From contig QRDG01000533.1 of assembly GCA_012064385.1 (NCBI GenBank), positions 959,651-1,023,650 on the forward strand: 64,000 bases of DNA. The letters are read 5' to 3'. Under the pieces are notes generated by a model that worked only from the letters and a program-made list of their open reading frames with translations, did no database searches and was not told where the DNA came from. Positions within the stretch are counted from its first letter, which is position 1; each line of letters begins with the position of its first letter. Of the stretch, positions 52,280 to 62,932 are shown in pieces. This stretch comes from Puccinellia tenuiflora. Taxonomy: Eukaryota; Streptophyta; Magnoliopsida; Poales; Poaceae. A program made the position numbers and the translations under genes.

Positions 52280-55200
52280 TGTAACAGCCCTAGCTTGGAA
52301 ATGAAAAAAAAAATACGAAGAATTTTTCCACTTTTGCTTTCTTGTTTGCATCATGGCATACCCTTTAAATTGCTTGTGATAACAAACCTCAATTGGAAAA
52401 CATTGTTAAAAGGGAAGCCCAACGTTCCCCAAGCTATAACCTTTGAAATGTAAGCTAAGGTGTGACCCATGTCATGACATGTGACCATATGGTTCACCAA
52501 GTTCTCTAAGTTCACCTCAAGTGCTAAGAACCAAATGGATGGTTTCCAATTTTGTTTCCAACCTATTTATGCCTCTAAATGTGGTTCATAGCCTTGGTCA
52601 TTGGTAAGCCTTGTCATGGTGCTCAAAGGCTCAAGTAATTGTATGCTGAGCTAGTTTATCTGTTGGAGATGTTCCCAGAATTTTGGTATATTTTCTAGAA
52701 ATTGTTTTGTACTCCAAACAGAAAAAGCCATTTCTGTTTTGTTCTGGTTCACCGGAACTACCGGTCCGGTGACCGGAAGTACCGGTGCCCCGTCACCTCT
52801 GTGGCGACAGTGCGCGCCACTGTCGCCATGGCCGCCCGCCCTCACCTGCTCCCTCGCGCAGCAGTGTCCCCCCTAGGGTTAAGTGACCCCGTGACCCTCA
52901 CCTGCTCCCCTCTCGCTCCCCACACCGTTCCCCACGAGCAGCACTCCCTAACCCTAACCCTAGATCGTGCCCTGCTGCTCCCCGTCGCCGCCGTGGCCGC
53001 CGTGCACGCCGCCGTCGACCCCGTCCGCCCCAGCACGATTGAAGGCCACCGTCGGCTCCGCCTCGTCCTTTTCTCCCTCTCCGCCGAAGGAATCGGCCGG
53101 AGCCGCCCCAATACGCCGTCGCCGCTCGTTTCCTCTCCGCCGCCGGCTGCCACCGTTTGAGCTCGATTGCCGCCGCCCTCGTCCTCCCCTAGTCTCGCCG
53201 TCGAGTTCGCCGCATTGCTGGTGAGCTGCTCTTCCTCCTGGACGCCGTCGTTCTTCCCCTCTCCCTCTCTAGCCCTGGGTCGCCGCCCCTCTGCTCACTC
53301 TCGCCGCCGGCCGCCGTAATGACCGTAGCTCCGGCGACCAATAGGTGGCGGCGCCGCTACCCTTTGGTTCGTCGTCGCCCCGTGCGTCTGGTGCGTCCAC
53401 TTGCGCGTCCTAGGAGTCACCCTATCGCCGAGCGCGTGCACGACGCGCGCGTGCTCACCGCGCGCGTTCCCGCCGTCGCCGAGCTCAAATTCCACGACCG
53501 GAAGTAGTGTAGTTCCGGTAACCCGGAAGTAGCAGCGGTAGTTCCGCTAGTCCCAGATTTCGGTACTGGATAGTTGCGTTCTTAAGCGGAAGTAGAACCG
53601 GAGGTGACACCGGAAGTACCGGTAAACCGGTACTACCGGCCATTTCACCGGAAGTACCGGAAATTCTCTATTTTCGGTACTGGATATGTCGAACCACGCC
53701 CGGAACTGGAACCGGAAGTACCGGCAAACCGGAACTACCGGTCCAATTACCGGAACTTCCGGAAAACTGTGTTAAGTTTGTTTAAATCATAACTTGTTAA
53801 CCGTTAAATCAAATCCTATGAATGCTATATCTATTTGAGCAGCTTCACCAATACAGTCCAAACATGACAATATAACATCATGATCACAAGTAAATAATTG
53901 TTGTTCTTCATAATTTGAGAAAAGGGCTTAAATTCAAATAATTAATTTAATTTGCTATTTAATCATCGGTGCTCCGAAAATAATGAATAAGGTACCAAAA
54001 TGATCGGAATGACGAGCTCTATCAAATCATGTCATCTTCATGCATGTTTGAGCCACTTCTCTAATATTTTGATAATTTAGAATAATAGTGGTCACTAAGA
54101 TAAATATGGGGTTGTATCCCAAATAACTTCATCAATGATTTGGCTCCCCATTTTAATTGTGCCTTTAATTTATATAATGGAATCTTTGCATCAACTTGAC
54201 ATGTCATCATGTGATTGAGCATTGCATCTTGTGTTCGTGTGATTTATGTGTTATTTGCTTTTCTTTGGGTATCGATAGATTCCGGAGTCGAGGGTCTCTC
54301 TACCTACCCCGACGATCAGTACTTCACGCTCGGGAAGCAAGGCAAGAGATAATCTAACCTTCTTGGCATTTTAGCATCCTATGATTTTTATCAAATTATT
54401 TTTATCCACCATAATATTGCATGTGGTTCAAATGTCTCTTTGGTAAATATTAGAATATCCTATGAATGCATGTTCTTCCCCGAGCCAATCCCATGTATCC
54501 CTACCTATGAACCCTAGGGTTGAAGTGTTGGCCCGAGATAAAGATAGAATTAATGTGTTCATATGCTTAGCTATGCTTAGCCATGCTTAGTTAAATATTT
54601 TAGTTATGTCCGTTGTTTATTTCCATAATTGTTGTTGACAATGGAATGATGCGGACTTGGTGGATATGTGGGGTGCTTAATTAAAATGCTAAGAAGGCTT
54701 GGATGAGTTGCCCTCGGGGAGGGTGGTTTGCCTCATTCTTGCCGCCTAGGTTGAGAGTGCTTTTAGCTAGAACCAAGAACCGAGCGTGCTTCCGTTGGTG
54801 GGTGTATGGGCGCCTCGCTGACCGAATAATTTGTGAGGGGCTTGTCAAGGGTCCTCCAGTTTGCTATTTCCATTTGCGCGTGTGTGGTGTGAGTGGAAAA
54901 AGGAACGAGGATGATGGTGTGTAGGACGTGACGGTGGGGCAGGGCGCTGGGAGCACTGAACCTGTCCTTCCGCCACTGATGGTCCTTGAGTAAGCCTCGT
55001 GCATTGTAAAGGTTTAACCGCGCCCGCTCACCGGTCTTCCCCGGAAGAGGACCAACTAGGTGAGCCGGACGGTACCAATGGGTAAAATAGTACACCCCTG
55101 CAGGGATAATCTTTTCGAAAAGCCGTGTCCACGGTTATGGACAAACTCTTGGGAAAGGCGGATTAGCTCATAGATAACTTTAACCTAATTGATATGGCAG

Positions 55201-55894
55201 CTAAAGGTTGCATAATCAACGTGTGATAAAGGTTCACTTCCTCGAGGGGGTGCCTTGGTGGAGATGAGAGTGGTTGATTACAAAAGGGTTCGATGAGAAC
55301 CAATGATGACAAATGTTACTCTCTTACCCCTTTTGAAAAGTATTCTGAGTAGACGAATGCCATGTGTCAATTATATTTCTGTTTATGAAACTTAGCTTTA
55401 TGCAAAAGAAATACATATAAAGCTTTAGAGCTTCCGTCTGTCATTGGGCCTATATCGCCCTACTAAACTTGCGAGTACGTCATACTCAGTCTCTCTTTGC
55501 TGCCTCTATGATTTTGTATTTCAGAGGAGGACGACACCGAGCAACTAGGTGGGTTCTTCGTTGACGTCGACTACTAGTCTGGGGTTCCCAGGTGGCAGCT
55601 TGGGACCGTGGAACAAGCTGGCTGGGAAATGTTTATTGTAGGCCTCTTAGGCCATATATTTGCTTCTTGTTGTTAGACAACACTACCCGCTTCCGCTTGA
55701 TGAATTGTTGGATCGGTGATCCTTTCGCTGTTTAATATTTGTGTTCTTCTCGTTATGTGAGTTGCTATACTTTTGTGTCGTAGAGTCATGCTTTGTGCCA
55801 GTTCTGTTCCACAAGTCTCGATCTTTGTCTTATACATTGATGGTTGTGTCGGATTCATAGCCTCTCTGTATAATTCTGGGGTCGGGGCGTTACA
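52280..55894 (+). mobile_element. 3' LTR of element D
   Basis: 3,615 bp, TGTAACAGCCC...GGGGCGTTACA. It contains the CCGGAAGT cluster at 53,499-53,765 and a telomere-like tract at 52,946-52,963. Confidence 0.95.
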
Positions 55895-58113
55895 AGTCAA
55901 AGGGAGACAGGGAGGCGATTCAACCCCTGCTGGCGCTTCTCCGTGGCCTGCTGAAGAGCCTTGGGCGTGAGACAGGTGGGGTGCATCTCATCGCCACCTT
56001 CTTCAGGCTCCGGGTGCAGCCGTTCCGTGCTCGCGTCCACCCGATGTGGGCGCTTGAGCACGACAATGAACTCGGCGATGATGAAGTTGAGTCGAAGGTG
56101 AGGAGCATCACCAGTCTCTGAGCCGCCGATCCGTGCAACGTCAAGTGCCCGGCACAGCCATATGGGCCGAACAACCCCGTGCCTGAGGTAAGCTTCCTTT
56201 TTGTTTTTGCTTCTGTCTTGTATGTTCTGTCGAGATCTTCTTTTGTCTGACCCGAATTTTTGACAGGGTCGTTCCAGCTTTGTCAGCCTTCCTCCATTGA
56301 TGGAGAACGGACCTCATGAGGAGGCAGAGTTCCCTGAGGATGAAGATTTTGATGACGATGAAGTTCCCTCCGCCGCTTCTCCGAGCGAAGAGGTAGTGGA
56401 GGACGACGAAGATGAAGAGCCGCTGCAGAAGCGGCAAAGGCGAAAGAGTGGCGAGTCTGCTTCGGCGTCGTCACCCGCAAAGCAGGTGTGGGTGGAGAAC
56501 GTGGACGAGGCGAGCGAGTCGTCCTCGGGTGCCAGGCACACGACCGACCCGACGGAGCCTTTGGTCGTGCCTCCCCTCAGCTCTGCGCCGCCGACTGTGT
56601 TCGCGAGGATGCCCTCCGTCTCCCTGGGCAGCGATGATGATCAGGACGTCACCAGGTTAGTCTTGCAACCATCACCTTGTTTTGTCGAGTGCATTTTTTG
56701 ACTTTGCGAGTATCTGAATTGAATTATCTTGTCGCAGCAACCGTACTGGCGCTGTCGGTTCTTCACCTCCAGAGATGGAGCACACTTCTGCTCCCGTGTT
56801 CGAGCAGACCGCGAAGGCGACCGAAGAAGAGCCGCGGGCGGGTGATGCGTCGACCTTGAAGGCTTCGACCTCCTCCGTGCCAGAGAAGACTGCTGATGCG
56901 ACCTCGGTGGACGCTGGATTGCTTGAGCATGTAAGTGTCCCTTAACTCAGTCTGCAAGATCTGTATCGGGTGCGCGAACAGCGCTCCCGATGGGAGTAGC
57001 CCCCGAAGATGTGCGTGACTAGAATAGTCGGGCGCAGATTGATGTCTTGTTCTTTCCACAGCCGTTTTGTCGTCAGCTGATGGAGGGAGCCGCAGCCTTC
57101 GTGCGAATGGAGAAGGAGGGGGGTCGGCTCCGCACTGCTCTGGAGCAAGCAAACAGTGAGTACTAACCCTTGCGTTCGAGAGGTGCTTCGACTATCTTCA
57201 TTGTTAACTTTGCTCCGGTGATCCATAGGCGAAAGGGAGAGCCTGGCGAAGCGGGTCGCGGAGCTGGAGAAGTCCCTGGGCGAAGCTCAAGAACGTGAGC
57301 GAGCCCGGGATGAACTGGAGAAGGCCCAGGTTGAGCACTTGCTCTCACTCGCCGATGCTACTGGAAGTAAGTATCTCGGCTGTTTGCCTACTTTTTCTTG
57401 TGTCGACTTCTGGTGTCTTATCAGTGTGGTCTTTTTGGAGCAGAGACTTACGGAGGTGCTCCTCCCGAAGGAACTTCCAGTGCCAATGTCAGCTTGGCCG
57501 AGGCTGTCGGCTTCGTCGATCGCGTCTGTGCGTATGCCTCGACGGCGCTGCAGAAGTCGACAGGCGCCTTGGCGACTGTGCACCGGAGCATCTTCCCCAA
57601 TCAGCCGTCGCCGGTCGCTGTTGACGCGCTTGCGGCTCCGTTTGAAGGCGACGCGACCACCATGGCGGACTACACGCGTGCTCAGACGGTACGCGGCTCA
57701 GAGCTCACTTTCCAGCTCCTACTTGGTCACCAAGTCGCAGGTGACTTTGAGAAAGTTGTCAGCGACTTCCCTCGGAGGCCTGATGGCAAAACCGCGTCCC
57801 TTAGCTCTGTGAAGGCGCGGGCGAGTCAGCTGGCTGCGAAGTTGGTTGCCACCTTCGAGAAGAGAATCGCCAAGGCTGCAGAGTTGGCCGCTAGGAAGGG
57901 CCGTTCACGGTCGGAGTCTGCGATGTAGATTCCTTTATTTTAAAATTCCTCTACTTTTGGTCTTGGTCTGTAATGAACCATATAGTTTGCGGGTCTTCTG
58001 GCCGCGAACATGCTGATGTTGAAGTGTGAATATGTGCCTTCGAGTCTTATGTCCTATTTCTGCTAGAATGTGCTCTTTTCCTTGCTTGACACTGTCGAAC
58101 TTGGCAGTCTGAG

Positions 58114-58975
58114 ATGGGCGAGGCTCCTGAGGGCGCTGGGACTGCTGGTGCGGGTGAGGATGAGGACACCTCTTCGGCTGCACCCACTCGCCATCGTCGT
58201 CGAACTCCTCCAGCTCCTGCGCGCAGTGTAAATGACCAGCGAGTGATCACCTTCATGAGAAACAAGATTGTTGAGCTTGAGTCGAAGCTGAAGGTTGTCG
58301 AGTTGGAGTTGCAGCGCTTGAAGTCGCGGCCCGCTGCGCCGTTCTCCCAGCGTGAGGAATTCCTTCTTGGCCAGATAGACTTGATCAGTCGACAGCTGCA
58401 AGGTTGGCCTTCTAGCGCTTTGATTCGGCTTCTTTATGCTTTCTCTGTTCTAAGTGTTGGGTCTTGATGCAGATGTAAATTCTGACTGGAAGGCCGAGCA
58501 GAGTCGAGTGGACGAGCGGGTGGAAAGAGAGGCCGCCAGTGACTCACCCGAAGCGCGTACATTTTGTTCAAACAAATCCGAACGCGGTGTACTGGCTAGA
58601 ATGCTGGATCGCACTTGGCGGGCTGCTTTGCTTCTGGAAGGTTGTAGGAAGACCCTCTGGCAGATCAACAAGGTGTTCTTTCCGCACAATGAGCAGCCTA
58701 GTGGACTGGCCGCGCTGCTGGAGAAATTCCGTGAAGGCAAGGCGTTGAAGGAAGTCGTGCACGCCCAGCTTGTTGGCGGGGCGAACGTGGCGCTGGCGTA
58801 TGTTCGAATGCACCGGCCTCATCTTCCCTTGGACAAGGTGCTTGACGGCTTGCCTGGAGCGGATGACTACGCCGATACCCTTGCGGCTGCGCGTCAGATG
58901 ATTCAACAGGTCCAGAACTTCAGTGAGCAGCTTGTAGGGCCACTCGATGCGCCAAAGGATGAGCCTGTAGAGTAA
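58114..58975 (+). CDS. F antisense gene 2, coiled-coil protein (two exons)
   Basis: Starts ATG 58,114 (MGEAPEGAG). Exon 1 (58,114-58,402) has an acidic Ser/Thr-rich N-terminus, RHRRR, then a coiled coil (NKIVELESKLKVVELELQRL). An intron of about 70 bases (weak donor CAAG/GTTGG, acceptor TGATGCAG) leads to exon 2 (58,473-58,975). Exon 2 encodes a mostly helical segment ending LDAPKDEPVE, TAA at 58,973-58,975. It lies 185 bp after gene 1 in the same direction, so it could be a separate gene or 3' exons of gene 1 in an alternative transcript. No known domain. Confidence 0.55.
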
Positions 58976-59105
58976 GACTACCAGACTGCTGTTGTACAGC
59001 ATTAGTTTGTAAAAGATATTTTCCCAAGTGGGATCAATAGTGTATGTATGCCGAGGTGGGGGTATCCTCCGAGTGAGTGACTTGTATCTTGTAGACTTCT
59101 GTAAA
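58976..59105. other. Spacer after F antisense gene 2
   Basis: No gene; 130 bp of 3' flank for the antisense gene. Confidence 0.5.
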
Positions 59106-59545
59106 CCTGTATGGCCCAGCCCCCGAGCGGATCGAGTGCGGCCGAGGTGTGTTGAGTCAGGCCTGTGCAGCGCAGCCCCAGAGTGCTTCGAGTGCGGCCG
59201 AGGCATTTTCGAGTTAGACCTGTACGGCGCAGCCCTCGAGTGCGTCGGGTGGCGGCCGAGGATTTTTCGAGTTTAGACCTGTGTGGCGCAGCCCCCGGGT
59301 GCGTCGGGTGGCGACCTAGGTTGACTTAGACCTGTACGGCGCAGCCCCCGAGTGCGTCGGGTGGCGGCCGAGGAGTTTCGGGTTGGACCTGTGTGGCGCA
59401 GCCCCCGAGTGCGTCAGGTGGCGGCCTAGGTTTTGACTTAGACCTGTGCGGCGCAGCCCCCGAGTGGTTCGGGTGGCGGCCTAGGTTTTGACTTAGACCT
59501 GTTACAGCGCAGTCCCCGAGTGGTTCAGGTGGCGGCCGAGGATTT
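59106..59545. repeat. Tandem minisatellite in element F, 8 units of 53-59 bp
   Basis: Units start at 59,106, 59,162, 59,219, 59,278, 59,331, 59,388, 59,443 and 59,498. The core is CCTGTGCGGCGCAGCCCCCG followed by AGTGCGTCGGGTGGCGGCCGAGG. It lies between integrase and the antisense genes. Confidence 0.93.
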
Positions 59546-59722
59546 TCGTTGCTTGCTGATAAAAGTAAAGGGGAGAGCTTGTTCCTCAAATCATTTTATT
59601 GACTTTTGCGAGCAGGCCGCCTCATTAAAAACCCTTCCAGTCCCCTCGGGTACCTGGCGAGGGAAAGAGTGCGTCTGAAACCTGCCGCTTCTTGACATTG
59701 TACTGTTACAAATTGGGGTCGA
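59546..59722. other. F spacer between tandem array and end of pol
   Basis: No gene seen. Confidence 0.5.
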
Positions 59723-60566
59723 TCAGGCGTAGAAGCGGCGCAGTTGCGCAACATTCCACGGGTTGCTGTAGACTATCCCCGTCTTCGAGTCCTTCAGGCG
59801 GTAGGCTCCGCCGCCGATTGCCTCTGTCACGATGTATGGACCCTCCCACAGGGAGGCAAGTTTGTGCACCTTCTTCTGCTTGAGACGGAGGACAAGATCG
59901 CCAGGGACGAACGCTCTGGGCCGCAGTCGCCGCCCGTGATAGTTGCGCAGGTCTTGCTGATACACGGCTGTGCGGGTAAGGGCGATGTCGCGTGCTTCGT
60001 CCAGGGTGTCCATGTCATCTTCGAGTGCTTCTTCTGCATCAGACTCGTCGTAGCCCACCACTCGGGGGGCGTCGAACTTGATGTCGCACGGCAGGACTGC
60101 TTCAGCACCGTACACCATGAAGAATGGCGTGTACTGGGTAGATCTGTTTGGCGTGGTGCGCAGACTCCACAGCACAGATGGCAGTTCTTCGACCCAGGCG
60201 CCAGCGGCGCACCTCAATGGTACTCGCAGGCGCTTCTTTATGCCCTTGCTGACTAGGCCGTTGGCTTTCTCGACTTGTCCGTTGGACTGCGGGTGCGAGA
60301 CAGATGCATAGTTGAGCTTGATGCCTTGGTCAGAGCAGAAATCCTTGAATTCTTCGGCTGTGAAGTTCGAGCCGTTGTCGGTGATGATGCTGTGCGGCAC
60401 ACCGAACCGGAAGATGATCGACCTGATGAAGTTAACTGCCGAGGAGGCAGTCGAACTTGTGATGGGGGCGGCTTCGATCCACTTTGTGAACTTGTCGACT
60501 ACCACCAGGAGATGAGTGTGTCCGCCCGGAGAAGACTTCTTGAGTGGACCCACCATGTCGAGCCCC
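59723..60566 (-). pseudogene. F pol, integrase core and C-terminus
   Basis: Minus strand. D-D-E core: LDMVGPLKKSSPGGHTHLLV, ITDNGSNF, SHPQSNGQVEKANG. The C-terminal part (GDLVLRLKQKKVHKLASLWE, GGGAYRL) ends NPWNVAQLRRFYA at the TGA/TAG region near 59,723. No chromodomain, as expected for Tat. This frame is separated from the upstream pol by a single-base loss near 60,566. Confidence 0.85.
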
Positions 60567-62180
60567 ATTGAGCGAAGGGCCACGTGAGTGGTATGGTCTT
60601 CAGTGCTGATGCCGGTGCGTGCGGCTTGTTGGCGAACTCCTGGCAGCCGATGCATTTCCTCACGAGTTCTTCTGCGTCTTGCATTGCGGTGGGCCCGTAG
60701 AACCCTGCTCGTAGGGCTTTGGCCACCAAGGCTCGACTGCTGGCGTGGTGTCCACAGATGTCGGCGTGGATCTCGAGTAAGATGGCTTGACCGTCGACTG
60801 GATCGATGCACCTTTGGAGGACTCCTGAGATGCTTCGCTTGTAGAGTTCCCCGTTGATGACGGTGAAGCCCTTGGAGCGGCGGACGACGCGCTTGGCTTC
60901 GACTGGGTTTGCTGGCACCCTCTGATGCAGTATGTAGGCCAGGTATGGGCTTGTCCATGTGGGTTCGACCAACATTACCTCCATGGGTTCCGTCCCCGTG
61001 CTTGGCGGGTTGGTGGTGCTCGTTGTCAGTGTAGAGGGTCCCGACGCAGGCCGAAGCTTGATGGAGCGCTGCTTGATGCACTCAAGGAAGACTCCGGGTG
61101 GCACCGGTGCTTTGTCTGAGCCTAGGTTGGCGAGGATGTCGGCTTCCTCGTTGCTCTCGCGACCGATGTGCCGCAGCTCGCAGCCATCGAAGGTGCCTTC
61201 CAGCTGGTTGTATAGGTCCCTGTAGGCTATCATGTTGTCAGCGATGGCGTCACATTGCTTCATGGTTTGCTGCACAACAAGGTAGGAGTCTCCGTAGATC
61301 ATGAGGTGAGTGGCGCCACAGTTTTTGGCCATCCGCATGCCGTGGATCAGGGCTTCATACTCTGCCTCGTTGTTGGAGGGTGTTGGGAAGTCCATTTGCA
61401 GTACATACTTCAGCTTGTCGCCTTTGGGTGAGATGAGGACGACTCCCGCCCCTGCTGATCTGAACTTCTTGGACCCGTTGAAGTACATTGTCCATGCGTT
61501 GGACAAGTCGGGTACGTCAGACAGCTGGGCCTCTATCCACTCTGTGGTGAATTCTGGAAAAACTTGGGCCTTGATTGCCTTTGGGTGCGCATACTTCAGC
61601 CCCCAGGGTCCTAACTCGACGACCCACTTAGCGACTCGTCCTGTCGCGGCTTGGTTGGTGAGGATGTCGGAGAGCCTAGAGGAGCTTACCACCGTGATGG
61701 TGTGCTCGGAGAAGTAGTGGACGACCTTCCTTGATGTCATGAAGACTCCATACGCTAGCTTCTGATAATGCGGGTATCGCTGCTTGGAAAGGGTTAGCAC
61801 CTCGCTAAGAAAGTAGACGGGTCGCTGAACAGGGTGGCTGTGCCCTTCTTCTCCTCGTTCGACGACGAGTACTGTGCTGACCACTCTGTTCGTGGCTGAC
61901 ACATAGAGGTACAGCGGCTCGTTCTCTAGTGGCGCCACCAGTACTGGAGGAGTCGTGAGGGTTTTCTTGAGCTTGTCGAACGCGTCTTGCGCTTCTTCTG
62001 TCCACTCGAATTTATCTGTCTTTTTCATCAGTTGGTAGAAAGGCAGGGCCTTTTCTCCCAACTTACTAATGAACCGGCTGAGAGCTGCGACTCGGCCGGC
62101 TAGGCGTTGCACTTCATGAAGCTTGGTCGGTGCTGGCATTGCGAGTATGTTTTACACCTTCTCAGGGTTGGCTTGATTCC
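60567..62180 (-). pseudogene. F pol, RNase H, second (archaeal-type) RNase H and integrase zinc domain
   Basis: Minus strand. RT connection and first RNase H: FEWTEEAQDAFDKLK, PLYLYVSATNRVVSTVL and HYQKLAYGVF; its first catalytic Asp is replaced in YVSATN, so it is degenerate as usual in Tat. The second RNase H: WTMYFNGSKKFRSAGAGVVL, SNNEAEYEALIHGM, YGDSYLV. Then the HHCC zinc finger: HADICGHHASSRALVAKALR and CIGCQEFA. A stop (TAA) and a lost base near 62,150-62,180 separate it from RT. The paired RNase H domains are the main evidence for the Tat assignment. Confidence 0.85.
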
Positions 62181-62932
62181 TCTTGCCAAGACGAGGTACC
62201 CGAGCAGTTCTCCGGCTGGCACGCCGAAAACACACTTGTCCGGATTCAGCTTGATCTGATACTCGTTGAGTGCGGCGAAGACTTTGCGGAGGTCAGCAAT
62301 TAAACTGTCCTCCGTTCGAGTGGTGATGACTATGTCGTCGACGTAGACTTGTACGATCTTTCCTATTAGCTCCTTCAGGCAAGCTTGCATCGTGCGCTGG
62401 TATGTGGCTCCAGCGTTCTTCAACCCGAAGGGCATCATTTGGTAGCAGAACACACCATGGGGTGTGATAAATGCAGTCTTCTCTTCATCTTCGACTTTCA
62501 TCCTGATCTGCTGGTACCCGGAGTAGGCGTCCAGGAAGGATAGGCGCGCGCAGCCTGCAGTCGAGTCGATGATCTGGTCTATCCGCGGGAGCGGGAAATG
62601 GTCCTTGGGGCAGCACTTGTTAATGGCGGTGAAGTCGACGCACATGCGGAGTTTCTTCGTCTTCTTCTTCTCCACCAGGACCGGGTTCGCTACCCAGTCC
62701 GAGTCCTTGATTCTCTGGATGAATCCGGCGTGGAGCAGCCGGTCGATCTCCTTGCTGATGGCGTCTCGTTTGGGACCCGAAAAGCGTCGCATGGTCTGCT
62801 TGACGGGTCTAGCGTCCTTGTGGACGCGTAAGGAGTGCTCGGCGAGTTCCCTGGGTATGCCTGGCATGTCAGAGGTTGCCAGGCGAAGATCTCCCAGTTC
62901 TCACGTAGAAACTTGACGAGCGCGCCTTCCTA
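62181..62932 (-). pseudogene. F pol, reverse transcriptase
   Basis: Minus strand. FSGPKRDAISKEIDRLL, LRMCVDFTAINKCCPKDHFP, FLDAYSGYQQI, MMPFGLKNAGATYQR, catalytic YVDDIVITT near 62,340, LNPDKCVFGV. Upstream a TAG at 62,930-62,932 and a lost base near 62,874 break the link with protease. Confidence 0.87.

Larger units (their letters stand above)
31491..55894 (+). mobile_element. Tekay-type Gypsy element D (chromovirus, nested in F)
   Basis: Paired LTRs (31,491-35,095 and 52,280-55,894), PBS, one gag-protease-RT-RNase H-integrase-chromodomain frame and PPT. The frame is continuous apart from the insertion of element E. The chromodomain and 3.6 kb LTRs suggest the Tekay/Del lineage (inference). 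The target duplication is imperfect: CTGTC before the left LTR and AGTC after the right LTR. The coding frame of F's antisense gene continues across the site. Confidence 0.92.
30871..57928 (+). pseudogene. F antisense gene 1, gypsy-type transposon protein (spliced; split by element D)
   Basis: Starts ATG 30,871 (MSKVMMKMGKSAAG). Inferred exons: 30,871-31,490 joined to 55,895-56,187 (continuous before D inserted), 56,267-56,655, 56,738-56,930, 57,062-57,155, 57,229-57,366 and about 57,441-57,928, with GT/AG borders that keep frame. The first exon resembles the plant 'putative gypsy type transposon' domain (PF04195-like): PRGFGFPLHDFVRVLLYAYG, SIASFIVLCECFLGI, GITFFQM. Later exons are acidic (EDEDFDDDE) with an RKSGE patch, then a coiled coil (about exons 4-5), then a Ser/Ala/Lys-rich end. 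Two nonsense codons are visible: TAG at 31,399-31,401 (Trp expected) and TGA at 56,119-56,121. Function unknown. It runs opposite to F's pol and has its own promoter. Confidence 0.72.

Noticed and set aside
31491..55894. A second large repeat pair (3.6 kb) as host duplication
   Set aside because: It bounds a complete Gypsy element with PBS and PPT; the third copy at 3,944 is a solo LTR.
59106..59545. Tandem array as CRISPR
   Set aside because: Units are contiguous, of variable length, without unique spacers, and in a plant retroelement.
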